A DNA stretch of 7,851 nt from Syntrophomonadaceae bacterium (GTDB taxonomy: Bacteria; Bacillota; Dethiobacteria; PWVN01), in contig PWVN01000141.1 in the NCBI GenBank assembly GCA_003561835.1, positions 1 to 7,851 of the forward strand, in the 5' to 3' direction. The translations under genes and the position numbers were made by a program. The notes under the pieces are model-generated. The model was not told the origin of the DNA, did no database searches, and was given only the letters and a program-made list of their open reading frames with translations. Below are positions 1 through 5,630 of this stretch, in pieces; the first letter of the stretch is position 1, and each line of letters opens with the position of its first letter.

Positions 1-263
1 AGCACCTTCTGTTTTTGAAAACTCCCCGGCTCCTCCACTTCCTCCGGGTCCTCCCCCACCAGGCGCACGAAGCCCCCCAGGGGGAATACCCTGAGGGAAT
101 AATCCGCCCCCCCGGAATGCCAGGACACAGCTTTGGGGCCGAAGCCCAGGGCAAATTCCCGAACCGTCCCCCCCGCCCGCTTGGCCACGATAAAATGGCC
201 CAGTTCGTGGCAGAAGATCAAAAGCCCGAAGACAAAAACCGAAGAAATGATGGTAATCAGCAT
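1..263 (-). CDS. rseP: RseP-type site-2 zinc metalloprotease, N-terminal part (cut by window edge)
   Basis: These 87 codons are the amino end of a membrane-embedded intramembrane protease that cleaves anti-sigma factors or other membrane substrates (family knowledge). The first membrane segment holds the zinc-binding HExxH motif as HELGH at residues 19-23, followed by a basic VAKRAGG stretch and the EFALGFGP motif that is very typical of RseP/RasP proteins. The PDZ domain(s) and the second catalytic motif would lie beyond the left edge and are not seen. The ATG at 261-263 is preceded by GGGAG (complement of 274-278) with a 10-nt spacer. The gene begins 18 nt after the dxr stop, so it is almost certainly cotranscribed with dxr, the usual arrangement in Firmicutes. 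Family identity is close to certain; the particular substrate cannot be told. Confidence 0.93.
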   Translation of the reverse strand, partial: MLITIISSVFVFGLLIFCHELGHFIVAKRAGGTVREFALGFGPKAVSWHSGGADYSLRVFPLGGFVRLVGEDPEEVEEPGSFQKQKV

Positions 264-281
264 GGCAACTCAACTCCCACT

Positions 282-1439
282 TTATTCCAGGGCCCGCAGG
301 CTCTCCTGCCTGGCCCAGTAGTCAGCATCCAGGATATCCCGGGTGTTGGGCTCAAAAAGGGGCCGGTGCCGGGACATTACCTGTTCAATTATATGCGGAA
401 TGCGGGTAAACTCCACCTTTTTCTGCAAAAAAGCCTGGACAGCCACCTCATTGGCGGCATTCAAAACCGCCGGCATGGTCCCCCCCCGCCGGCCCGCCTC
501 GTAGGCCAGGGGCAGGCAGGGGAAGGCGTCCCCGTCGGGCCGCCCAAAGGTAAGGCTCCCCAGGGCAGCCAGGTCCAATCTCTCATCTTCCCGAGGCCAC
601 CGCCCGGGGTAGCTGAAGGCATACTGGATGGGCACCTTCATATCCGGCAGCCCCAGCTGGGCCAGGGTGGACCCGTCGGCAAACTCCACCAGGGAGTGGA
701 CGATGCTTTCGGGGTGGACCAGGACTTCGATCCGGTCATAGCCCACATCGAAGAGCCAGCGGGCCTCGATGACCTCCAAACCCTTGTTCATCAGGGTGGC
801 GGAATCGATGGTAATCTTTTTGCCCATCTGCCAGCGGGGGTGCTTCAGGGCCTCCTCCGGCCCCACCCCTGCCAGTTCTTCCCGGCTCCGGCCCCGGAAT
901 GGCCCGCCGGAAGCCGTGAGGAGGATCCTCTGGACGGGTGCTGCCGCCCCTTCCCCCTTGAGGCACTGGAAAATGGCGGAGTGCTCGCTGTCCACGGGGA
1001 TCAGGGAAACCCCCCGCTCCCGGATCAGGGGCATGACCACCTCTCCCGCCGCCACCAGGGTTTCCTTGTTGGCCAGGGCGATGGTCTTTCCCCGCCGGAT
1101 GGCCTCCAGGGTGGGCATTAGCCCGCAAAAGCCCACGATGGCCGCCAGAAGCAGGTCGTAGCCCTCCACTGCCGCCAGCTCCAGCAGCCCTTCCCGGCCC
1201 TCCAGGACCGCCGCCGGCAGGTCCCTGACCTTCCCCCTAAAAACCGCCGCCGCCTCCGGGTCCGCCACGGCGGCGTAGGCCGGACGGTACCTTCGCACCT
1301 GTTCCTCCAGGAGACGGATGTTGCCCCCGGCCGCCAGGCCCACCACCTCGAAGGCCCGGGGGTGGCTGTCCACCACCTCCAGGGCCTGCCGCCCGATGGA
1401 ACCGGTGGAACCCAAAATGACAATTCTTTTCTTCTCCAT
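282..1439 (-). CDS. dxr: 1-deoxy-D-xylulose 5-phosphate reductoisomerase (DXR/IspC)
   Basis: This 385-residue cytoplasmic enzyme converts 1-deoxy-D-xylulose 5-phosphate to 2-C-methyl-D-erythritol 4-phosphate with NADPH, the committed step of the MEP isoprenoid pathway. The NADPH-binding loop GSTGSIG is at residues 10-16 and ANKE at 123-126. The divalent-metal ligands expected from the E. coli enzyme are all present: D150 and E152 in VDSEHSA and E222 in NKGLE. The substrate loop HPRWQMGKK begins at H200. Length is normal for the family. I start at the ATG (1437-1439) rather than the TTG two codons upstream, because the GGGGGAGG ribosome site lies 9 nt before the ATG but only 3 nt before the TTG. 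The gene follows cdsA by 23 nt and precedes rseP by 18 nt. It supplies isoprenoid precursors that UppS, encoded just upstream, turns into the undecaprenyl carrier. Confidence 0.97.
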   Translation of the reverse strand: MEKKRIVILGSTGSIGRQALEVVDSHPRAFEVVGLAAGGNIRLLEEQVRRYRPAYAAVADPEAAAVFRGKVRDLPAAVLEGREGLLELAAVEGYDLLLAAIVGFCGLMPTLEAIRRGKTIALANKETLVAAGEVVMPLIRERGVSLIPVDSEHSAIFQCLKGEGAAAPVQRILLTASGGPFRGRSREELAGVGPEEALKHPRWQMGKKITIDSATLMNKGLEVIEARWLFDVGYDRIEVLVHPESIVHSLVEFADGSTLAQLGLPDMKVPIQYAFSYPGRWPREDERLDLAALGSLTFGRPDGDAFPCLPLAYEAGRRGGTMPAVLNAANEVAVQAFLQKKVEFTRIPHIIEQVMSRHRPLFEPNTRDILDADYWARQESLRALE

Positions 1440-1448
1440 ACCCAAACG

Positions 1449-1456
1449 CCTCCCCC
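1449..1456 (-). promoter_or_regulatory. Ribosome binding site deciding the dxr start
   Basis: The minus strand reads GGGGGAGG here. It stands 9 nt before the ATG at 1437-1439 and only 3 nt before an in-frame TTG at 1443-1445, so the ATG is the better start. Confidence 0.75.
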
Positions 1457-1462
1457 GCCGCC

Positions 1463-2251
1463 CTAGTAGGCCAGCGCCAGCAAGATGTAAAAGAGGGGGG
1501 CGGCAAAGATGAGACTGTCAAAGCGGTCCAAAAACCCGCCGTGGCCGGGAATGATGGCCCCCGTGTCCTTGATGTGAAAATGCCGCTTCATGGCGGAGAT
1601 GACCAGATCCCCGCTGTAGCCCGCCAGGGAGATCAACAGCCCCGCCCCCAGGGCCATCCCCCGATCCAGGCGGAAAATCCAGGCGAAGGCAACCAGGAAA
1701 AGGAGCGTCAGCAGGGTCCCCCCCACAGCCCCCTCCACCGTCTTTTTGGGGCTCACCAGGGGGGCCAGCTTCCGCCTCCCCAGGTTTAAGCCCACAAAAT
1801 AGGCGCCGGTGTCGTTGGCCCAGATGCCGGTAAAGAGGAAGAGGGTCAGCAGGAATCCCCCCTCCCGGGCCCGCAGCAGCAGCAGAAAGCTCAGGCATCC
1901 TGCAATATACAGGATACCCCACATGACTGTCATCAATTCCCATGGCGTCAGGCGGGGGAAAAAGAGGACGTGCAGGAAAGCAAAGAGAAGAAGAATAAAA
2001 ATGAGGACGAAGGCGAAATTTTCCGGAGAGTAAAACTGCACCCCCAAAACCCCCAGGGCCGCCGCCAGGACCAGCCCCCGGGGCAGGATGAATTCCCCCC
2101 TGCCCACCATGGCCAGGTACTCCCTGAGGCTGACCAGGGCGATGAGGAGCACCAGGGCGAAGTAAAAAAACCCGCCCCGGTAGACCAGGTAGATGATCAA
2201 GGGGATTCCCAGAACTGCCGCCAGCACCCGCTGCTTCAACATATCCCTCAC
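1463..2251 (-). CDS. cdsA: Phosphatidate cytidylyltransferase (CDP-diglyceride synthase)
   Basis: This 262-residue integral membrane enzyme makes CDP-diacylglycerol from phosphatidic acid and CTP, the branch point to all anionic and zwitterionic phospholipids. The sequence is a chain of hydrophobic segments, consistent with about eight membrane helices. The CdsA signature sits near the C-terminus: SAMKR at 219-223, KDTG at 228-231, then PGHGG and DRFD (242-245), matching the S-x-x-KR...KD...HGG-x-x-DR-x-D pattern. WANDTGAYFVG (144-154) and SPKKTVEG (167-174) are further family hallmarks. The start is a GTG at 2249-2251 with AGGGA just upstream. An ATG three codons in (2240-2242) is a possible alternative. 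The gene begins 6 nt after the uppS stop, so the two are tightly cotranscribed and probably translationally coupled. Confidence 0.96.
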   Translation of the reverse strand: MRDMLKQRVLAAVLGIPLIIYLVYRGGFFYFALVLLIALVSLREYLAMVGRGEFILPRGLVLAAALGVLGVQFYSPENFAFVLIFILLLFAFLHVLFFPRLTPWELMTVMWGILYIAGCLSFLLLLRAREGGFLLTLFLFTGIWANDTGAYFVGLNLGRRKLAPLVSPKKTVEGAVGGTLLTLLFLVAFAWIFRLDRGMALGAGLLISLAGYSGDLVISAMKRHFHIKDTGAIIPGHGGFLDRFDSLIFAAPLFYILLALAY

Positions 2252-2257
2252 CCGTCC

Positions 2258-3049
2258 CTAAAATTTTATGCCCCCGAAGCGCCGGTCCCTCTGCTGGTAG
2301 TCCAACACGGCCTGGAGAAATTCCCGCCGGGAAAAATCCGGCCACAGGGTGTTGGAGAACCAGAACTCCGCATAGGCCATCTGCCACAGCAAAAAGTTGC
2401 TGATGCGGAGCTCGCCGCTGGGCCGGATCATCAGATCCGGGTCCGGCAGCCCCCCGGTATAGAGGTGCCTGCAGAACTCCTCCTCGTCCACCCCTTCCGG
2501 CGAGAGAACCCCCTCCGCCACCTTCTGGGCGATTTCCCGGACGGCCTTGAGGATCTCCGCCCGGCTGCCGTAGTTGAAGGCCAGGTTCAGGACCAGGCCG
2601 CTGTTTTTTGCCGTCTTCTCCGTGGCTTCACAGACGGCCTCCCGGGTGTGGTCGGGAAGCCCGTCGGTTTCCCCGAAAACCTGCAGCTTGATGTTGTTCT
2701 TAAGGAGTTTTTCCAGCTCCGTCTCCAGGTAATCCACGGGCAGCCGCATGAGAAAATCCACCTCCAGCCGGGGCCGACGCCAGTTCTCGGTGGAAAAGGC
2801 GTACAGGGTCAGAATTTTGACCCCGATCTCATCGGCCCATTTGACCACATTCCGGATGGTGTCGATGCCCGCCTTGTGGCCGAACTGGCGGGGGAGCCCC
2901 CGTCGCTTGGCCCAGCGGCCGTTCCCGTCCATGATGATGGCAATGTGCAGGGGAACGGGCCCCTTAAGGACAGCCTTAAGGAGCCTGCTTTCCTTCCTGG
3001 CCGGGGAAAACCTTTTCAGGAAAACCCGGGGAATCTTCTTGATATCCAA
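2258..3049 (-). CDS. uppS: Undecaprenyl diphosphate synthase (cis-prenyltransferase)
   Basis: This 263-residue enzyme condenses isopentenyl diphosphate onto farnesyl diphosphate in cis to make the C55 carrier lipid for peptidoglycan and other wall polymers; it acts at the cytoplasmic membrane face. The catalytic magnesium-binding aspartate is D41 in DGNGRWAK (41-48). FSTENW is at 85-90, and the C-terminal substrate and metal motif runs from DLMIRPSGELR (205-215) through SNFLLWQ. The start is a TTG at 3047-3049. An AGGTGG site lies 9 nt upstream, and an in-frame TAG about 20 nt upstream leaves no better start. The roughly 33 residues before the core are rich in Lys and Arg, which is usual for Firmicute homologues. 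The gene is separated from the ferredoxin gene by 57 nt containing a hairpin. Confidence 0.97.
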   Translation of the reverse strand: MDIKKIPRVFLKRFSPARKESRLLKAVLKGPVPLHIAIIMDGNGRWAKRRGLPRQFGHKAGIDTIRNVVKWADEIGVKILTLYAFSTENWRRPRLEVDFLMRLPVDYLETELEKLLKNNIKLQVFGETDGLPDHTREAVCEATEKTAKNSGLVLNLAFNYGSRAEILKAVREIAQKVAEGVLSPEGVDEEEFCRHLYTGGLPDPDLMIRPSGELRISNFLLWQMAYAEFWFSNTLWPDFSRREFLQAVLDYQQRDRRFGGIKF

Positions 3050-3078
3050 GGGTACCCCCCACCTCGCCTATGATGAAC

Positions 3079-3100
3079 GGACCCCCTTTTGAGGGGGTCC
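3079..3100 (-). terminator. Hairpin without U-tract between the ferredoxin gene and uppS
   Basis: The arms at 3079-3087 and 3092-3100 form a perfect 9-bp stem (GGACCCCCT / AGGGGGTCC) with a CAAA tetraloop on the minus strand. No run of U follows on either strand, so it does not fit a standard intrinsic terminator. More likely it is an RNA processing or stabilising element, or a partial attenuator, between the upstream half (pyrH to ferredoxin) and the lipid half (uppS onward) of the transcript. Confidence 0.5.
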
Positions 3101-3106
3101 CTGGTA

Positions 3107-3277
3107 TTAATCCACTTCGATAATTGCCTCGTTGGGGCACTCATCCACACAACTTCCGCATTCTGAACACTCGTCGGTAATAACGAAGGTATCTCCCTCT
3201 TCCACGATGGCCTCCATGGGGCATACATCGACACAAGCACCACAAGCAATGCATTCCTCCGTAATCTTAAAGGGCAT
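3107..3277 (-). CDS. Small 2[4Fe-4S] bacterial ferredoxin
   Basis: This 56-residue soluble electron carrier has two complete cluster motifs of the form CxxCxxCxxxCP: Cys 9, 12, 15, 19 with Pro 20, and Cys 37, 40, 43, 47 with Pro 48. Both halves end in the EAI motif, showing the internal duplication of clostridial-type ferredoxins. An acidic surface (many Asp and Glu) is typical. The true start is the ATG at 3275-3277: a consensus AGGAGGTG lies 7 nt before it, while a longer reading from 3313 would begin with a basic tail unlike any ferredoxin. The start overlaps the end of the upstream PASTA-like gene by 11 nt, and the ribosome site lies inside that gene. The partner is unknown; the MEP-pathway enzymes IspG and IspH use ferredoxin in many bacteria, which makes the linkage to dxr suggestive. 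Confidence 0.95.
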   Translation of the reverse strand: MPFKITEECIACGACVDVCPMEAIVEEGDTFVITDECSECGSCVDECPNEAIIEVD

Positions 3278-3506
3278 CCTCTCCCACCTCCTTTCCCCCT
3301 TTTTCTTTGGCAATCACCAGTTCCATGTGCCGGTTAGGAAGCAGTCGCTGCCGCACCACACGGAAACTCCCCTCTCTCTCCCGTCTATTGGGGGGTGATG
3401 TGATGATGATTTGGGGGATAAGGCCTGCTCCTCGCACGGAGACCTCCGCCTTTCCCAGGGGTTTGCCCAGGACATCGGGAATCCTTTCGTCGGGAATCCG
3501 TTCCAT
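3267..3506 (-). CDS. Small hypothetical protein with a PASTA-like domain
   Basis: This 79-residue protein is of unknown function. The pattern resembles one PASTA domain: IPDVLGKPLGKAE at about 9-21 matches the opening (xPDVxGxxLxxA), a gly-containing GAGLIPQ follows, then RVVRQR (49-54) sits where the VxxQxP strand is expected, and MELVIAKE (61-68) is the closing strand. No signal peptide or membrane segment is visible, so unlike PASTA kinases and penicillin-binding proteins it looks cytoplasmic. The ATG at 3504-3506 has AGGG 6 nt upstream and follows the frr stop by 8 nt. The stop overlaps the ferredoxin start by 11 nt, indicating translational coupling. That coupling and its place in a tight operon argue it is a real gene. 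The PASTA assignment rests on pattern only and could be wrong. Confidence 0.72.
   Translation of the reverse strand: MERIPDERIPDVLGKPLGKAEVSVRGAGLIPQIIITSPPNRREREGSFRVVRQRLLPNRHMELVIAKEKGGKEVGEDAL
3285..3292 (-). promoter_or_regulatory. Consensus ribosome binding site of the ferredoxin gene
   Basis: AGGAGGTG on the minus strand, 7 nt before the ATG at 3275-3277. It lies within the last codons of the upstream small gene, so ribosomes finishing that gene arrive directly on the ferredoxin start. Confidence 0.85.
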
Positions 3507-3514
3507 GAGAAGCC

Positions 3515-4072
3515 CTAGACCTCCATGATTTCCTCTTCCTTGGTCTGCAAAACCCCGTCCACTTCCTTCACGTACTTATCCGTCAACTTCTGGACCTCGT
3601 CCTGGGCCCGGTGGGATTCGTCCTCCGAAATGTCCTTGTCCTTCTCGAGTTCCTTGACGCTGTCGTTGGCCTCCCGGCGGATATTGCGGACGGCCACCCG
3701 GGCTTCCTCCGCCTTCTTCTTGACCACCTTCACCAGCTCCCGGCGGCGCTCCTGGGTCAGTTCCGGGATGGCGAGGCGGATGATGGCCCCGTCGCTGTTG
3801 GGGGTTAGCCCCAGGTCCGACTTCATGATGGCCCTCTCCACCTCCTTGACCACATTCTTGTCCCAGGGCTGGACCACCAGGAGCCGCGCCTCGGGGGCGG
3901 AGATGTTGGCCAGCTGGTTCAGCGGCGTGGGGGCACCGTAATAATCTACCATGATTTTGTCCAAAAGGGCCGGTGTGGCCCTTCCCGCCCTCAAGCTCTT
4001 CAGCTCCCTGACCAGGGCGGCCACTGCCTTCTGCATGCGCTCTTCCGCATCTTTCATGATTTCAGGTATCAT
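3515..4072 (-). CDS. frr: Ribosome recycling factor
   Basis: This 185-residue cytoplasmic factor, with EF-G, splits post-termination ribosomes. The three-helix-bundle domain I is seen at both ends, with the conserved SLRAGRATPALLD at 26-38 and RNIRRE at 129-134. The intervening beta domain carries YYGAPTPLNQLANIS (44-58) and PWD at 69-71. The long charged C-terminal helix ends in KEEEIMEV, and the length is that of the family. The ATG at 4070-4072 follows a run AAAGGGGGG, and the pyrH stop lies 15 nt upstream, the classic pyrH-frr pair. The stop codon lies within the upstream region of the next small gene. Identity is secure. Confidence 0.98.
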   Translation of the reverse strand: MIPEIMKDAEERMQKAVAALVRELKSLRAGRATPALLDKIMVDYYGAPTPLNQLANISAPEARLLVVQPWDKNVVKEVERAIMKSDLGLTPNSDGAIIRLAIPELTQERRRELVKVVKKKAEEARVAVRNIRREANDSVKELEKDKDISEDESHRAQDEVQKLTDKYVKEVDGVLQTKEEEIMEV

Positions 4073-4087
4073 CGTATCCCCCCTTTA

Positions 4088-4810
4088 CTATTGTCCCTTG
4101 ACCAAAGTCCCGATCTTCTCCCCCATGATGGCCTTCTTGATGTTCCCCGATTTGTTGAGTCCGAAGACGATCAGGGGAATCTTGTTATCCATGCACAGGG
4201 AGGCTGCCGTGGCATCCATTACCCCAAGATTCTTGTTCAACAGGTCTATGTATTCCAGCTCCGTGTACCGGTTGGCCTTGGGGTCCACCAGGGGATCCGC
4301 ATCGTAGACAGCATCCACCTTTCCCTTGGCCAGGAGGATGACCTCCGCCTCGATCTCCGCCGCCCGCAGGGCCGCCGTGGTATCGGTGGAGAAATAGGGG
4401 TTCCCCGTGCCCCCCGCGAAGATGACCACCCGGCCCTTCTCCAGGTGCCGGATGGCCCGGCGGCGAATGTAGGGCTCCGCCACCTGGCGCATCTCGATGG
4501 CCGTCTGGACCCGGGTGTCCACCGCCATGCCTTCCAGGGCGTCCTGGAGAGCCAGGGCATTGATGACGGTGGCCAGCATCCCCATGTAGTCGGCCGTGGC
4601 CCGGTCCATGCCCAGCTTGCTGGCCGGGGCCCCCCGCCAGATGTTGCCGCCGCCCACCACCACCGCGATTTCCACCCGGTACTTGCTGAGCTCCCGCATC
4701 TGTTCGGCGATGGAGCGCAATACCTCCGCATCGATCCCGTACCCCTTGTCCCCCGCCAGGGCTTCACCGCTGAGTTTCAAAACCACACGCTTGTACTTCG
4801 GATTATCCAT
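4088..4810 (-). CDS. pyrH: Uridylate (UMP) kinase
   Basis: This 240-residue cytoplasmic enzyme phosphorylates UMP to UDP; it is the bacterial hexameric UMP kinase of the amino acid kinase family, feeding RNA, DNA and UDP-sugar synthesis. Hallmarks are LKLSGEAL at 11-18 (phosphate-binding lysine), VGGGNIWRG at 52-60, GGTGNPYFSTDT at 133-144 and VDAVYDADP at 165-173. Length is typical. The ATG at 4808-4810 has only a loosely placed G-rich ribosome site (GGGGGG about 12 nt off). Upstream lie 101 nt holding a tsf terminator and a weak candidate promoter. Allosteric control by GTP and UTP is usual in the family and is not something the sequence proves. Confidence 0.98.
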   Translation of the reverse strand: MDNPKYKRVVLKLSGEALAGDKGYGIDAEVLRSIAEQMRELSKYRVEIAVVVGGGNIWRGAPASKLGMDRATADYMGMLATVINALALQDALEGMAVDTRVQTAIEMRQVAEPYIRRRAIRHLEKGRVVIFAGGTGNPYFSTDTTAALRAAEIEAEVILLAKGKVDAVYDADPLVDPKANRYTELEYIDLLNKNLGVMDATAASLCMDNKIPLIVFGLNKSGNIKKAIMGEKIGTLVKGQ

Positions 4811-4835
4811 AAACTGCCCGTACCCCCCAGTCCCT

Positions 4836-4862
4836 ATTACATATTCTACGTATTCCCGGCAA
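4836..4862 (-). promoter_or_regulatory. Weak candidate promoter for the pyrH group
   Basis: On the minus strand TTGCCG (complement of 4857-4862, 4 of 6 to the -35 consensus) is followed after 15 nt by TGTAAT (complement of 4836-4841, 5 of 6 to the -10 consensus). The spacer is shorter than ideal. It lies just after the tsf terminator and about 26 nt before pyrH, where a promoter would be expected. Confidence 0.3.
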
Positions 4863-4882
4863 TTCCTTTTTCAGGTTACCAG

Positions 4883-4909
4883 AAAAAAAGACACCGGAGT
4901 GCCTTTTTT
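4883..4909 (-). terminator. Intrinsic terminator after tsf
   Basis: The minus strand reads a stem GGCAC / GTGTC (one G-U pair) around a TCCG loop, extended by a run of A on the 5' arm against a run of seven T on the 3' arm. It begins 2 nt after the tsf stop. The A-run and T-run arms give a good rho-independent terminator; the symmetry is imperfect on the opposite strand, so it mainly serves the tsf transcript. Confidence 0.85.
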
Positions 4910-4911
4910 CT

Positions 4912-5562
4912 CTACCCTTTCCGGGTCATTTCCGCCACTTCCGCCGCCAGGTCGCAGCCCCTCTTCTCCAGGCCTTCCCCCATCTCGAAGCGGGCAAAAC
5001 GGCGAATGCTGATATTCTCTTTTATCTGGGAAACCTTCTCCGTCACCAGGTCCTTGATCTTCATGTCCATGTCCTTGACGAAACGCTGCTCCAGCAGGCA
5101 GTTTTCCTCGTAGTACTTGGCGATGCGGCCGGCGACGATCTTGTCCACGATCTTTTCCGGTTTCCCCTCGTTCAACGCCTGCTTGCGCAGGAAATCCTTC
5201 TCCTGCCCGATGATCTCTTCCGGTACGTCCTCTTTGGCCAGATACAGGGGGTTGGCCGCCGCCACCTGCAGGCAGATATCCCGGACGAAGGCCTTGAAAT
5301 CCTCGTTTCGGGCCACGAAGTCCGTCTCGCAATTCACTTCCACCAGGACGCCGATCTTGCCGCCCAGGTGTATATAAGAATCCACGATCCCCTCGGCAGC
5401 CACCCGCCCCGCTTTCTTGGCTGCGGCGGCAAGACCTTTTTCCCGCAGCAGCTCCTTGGCTTTTTTCATGTCGCCCTGACATTCCGTGAGGGCGTTTTTG
5501 CAGTCCATCATCCCCGCACCCGTCTGCTGGCGCAGTTCCTTGACCATGGCTGCACTGATCAT
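4912..5562 (-). CDS. tsf: Elongation factor Ts, short form
   Basis: This 216-residue cytoplasmic factor exchanges GDP for GTP on EF-Tu. Both family signatures are present: LRQQTGAGMMDCKNAL at 10-25 in the UBA-like N-terminal domain, and EVNCETDFVAR at 75-85, whose TDFV inserts near the EF-Tu magnesium site. At 216 residues it is much shorter than the E. coli and Bacillus proteins (about 283-293) and nearer the Thermus type, implying a reduced core with one main core subdomain. The start is the ATG at 5560-5562: AGGAGG lies 7 nt upstream, and MISAAMVKELR matches the usual beginning. A reading from 5607 would be encoded by the intergenic hairpin tail and is rejected. rpsB lies 68 nt upstream. 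Confidence 0.97.
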   Translation of the reverse strand: MISAAMVKELRQQTGAGMMDCKNALTECQGDMKKAKELLREKGLAAAAKKAGRVAAEGIVDSYIHLGGKIGVLVEVNCETDFVARNEDFKAFVRDICLQVAAANPLYLAKEDVPEEIIGQEKDFLRKQALNEGKPEKIVDKIVAGRIAKYYEENCLLEQRFVKDMDMKIKDLVTEKVSQIKENISIRRFARFEMGEGLEKRGCDLAAEVAEMTRKG

Positions 5563-5569
5563 ACAAAGG

Positions 5570-5575
5570 CCTCCT
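5570..5575 (-). promoter_or_regulatory. Ribosome binding site deciding the tsf start
   Basis: AGGAGG on the minus strand, 7 nt before the ATG at 5560-5562. It excludes the longer reading that begins at 5607. Confidence 0.85.
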
Positions 5576-5587
5576 TTACTGTTTTTT

Positions 5588-5624
5588 GAAAAAGAAGGTA
5601 GCGGCAAGGGCTGCCGTTACCTTC
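5588..5624 (-). terminator. Terminator-like hairpin between rpsB and tsf
   Basis: On the minus strand the arms GAAGGTA/TACCTTC (7 bp), one A-C mismatch, then CGGCA/TGCCG (5 bp) close a GCCCT loop, followed by TTTTTC. This has the form of an intrinsic terminator. No clear promoter lies between it and tsf, so it probably acts as a leaky attenuator that makes tsf transcript scarcer than rpsB. A transcript-end hairpin between rpsB and tsf is also known in other bacteria. Confidence 0.75.
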
Positions 5625-5630
5625 CCTCTT

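Noticed and set aside
481..487. Long C-runs (seven C at 481-487 and others) as possible frameshift sites
   Set aside because: The coding frames stay open and motif order is intact across them; they reflect GGG and CCC codon use rather than programmed shifting.
15..1121. Long open frame on the plus strand opposite dxr and rseP
   Set aside because: It lies across dxr and rseP, which have full catalytic motifs. Its protein is a Pro/Gly/His-rich string with no family pattern, as expected from the reverse of GC-rich codons.
1518..2387. Open frame on the minus strand overlapping cdsA and uppS in another frame
   Set aside because: Its translation is Gly/Pro-rich with no hydrophobic or catalytic pattern, while the overlapping frames are secure CdsA and UppS.
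1970..3073. Long open frame on the plus strand opposite cdsA and uppS
   Set aside because: It is low-complexity, rich in Pro, Gln and Gly, with no ribosome site of note. The opposite strand encodes clear UppS and CdsA.
3278..3313. Upstream extension of the ferredoxin by 12 residues
   Set aside because: It would cover the consensus ribosome site and give a basic leader foreign to this ferredoxin type.
4091..5113. Long open frame on the plus strand opposite pyrH and tsf
   Set aside because: It spans two clear genes and the terminator between them, and has no recognisable motif.
5563..5607. Upstream extension of EF-Ts by 15 residues
   Set aside because: The added residues come from the hairpin tail and ribosome site region and do not resemble EF-Ts; the ATG at 5560-5562 has an ideal ribosome site.
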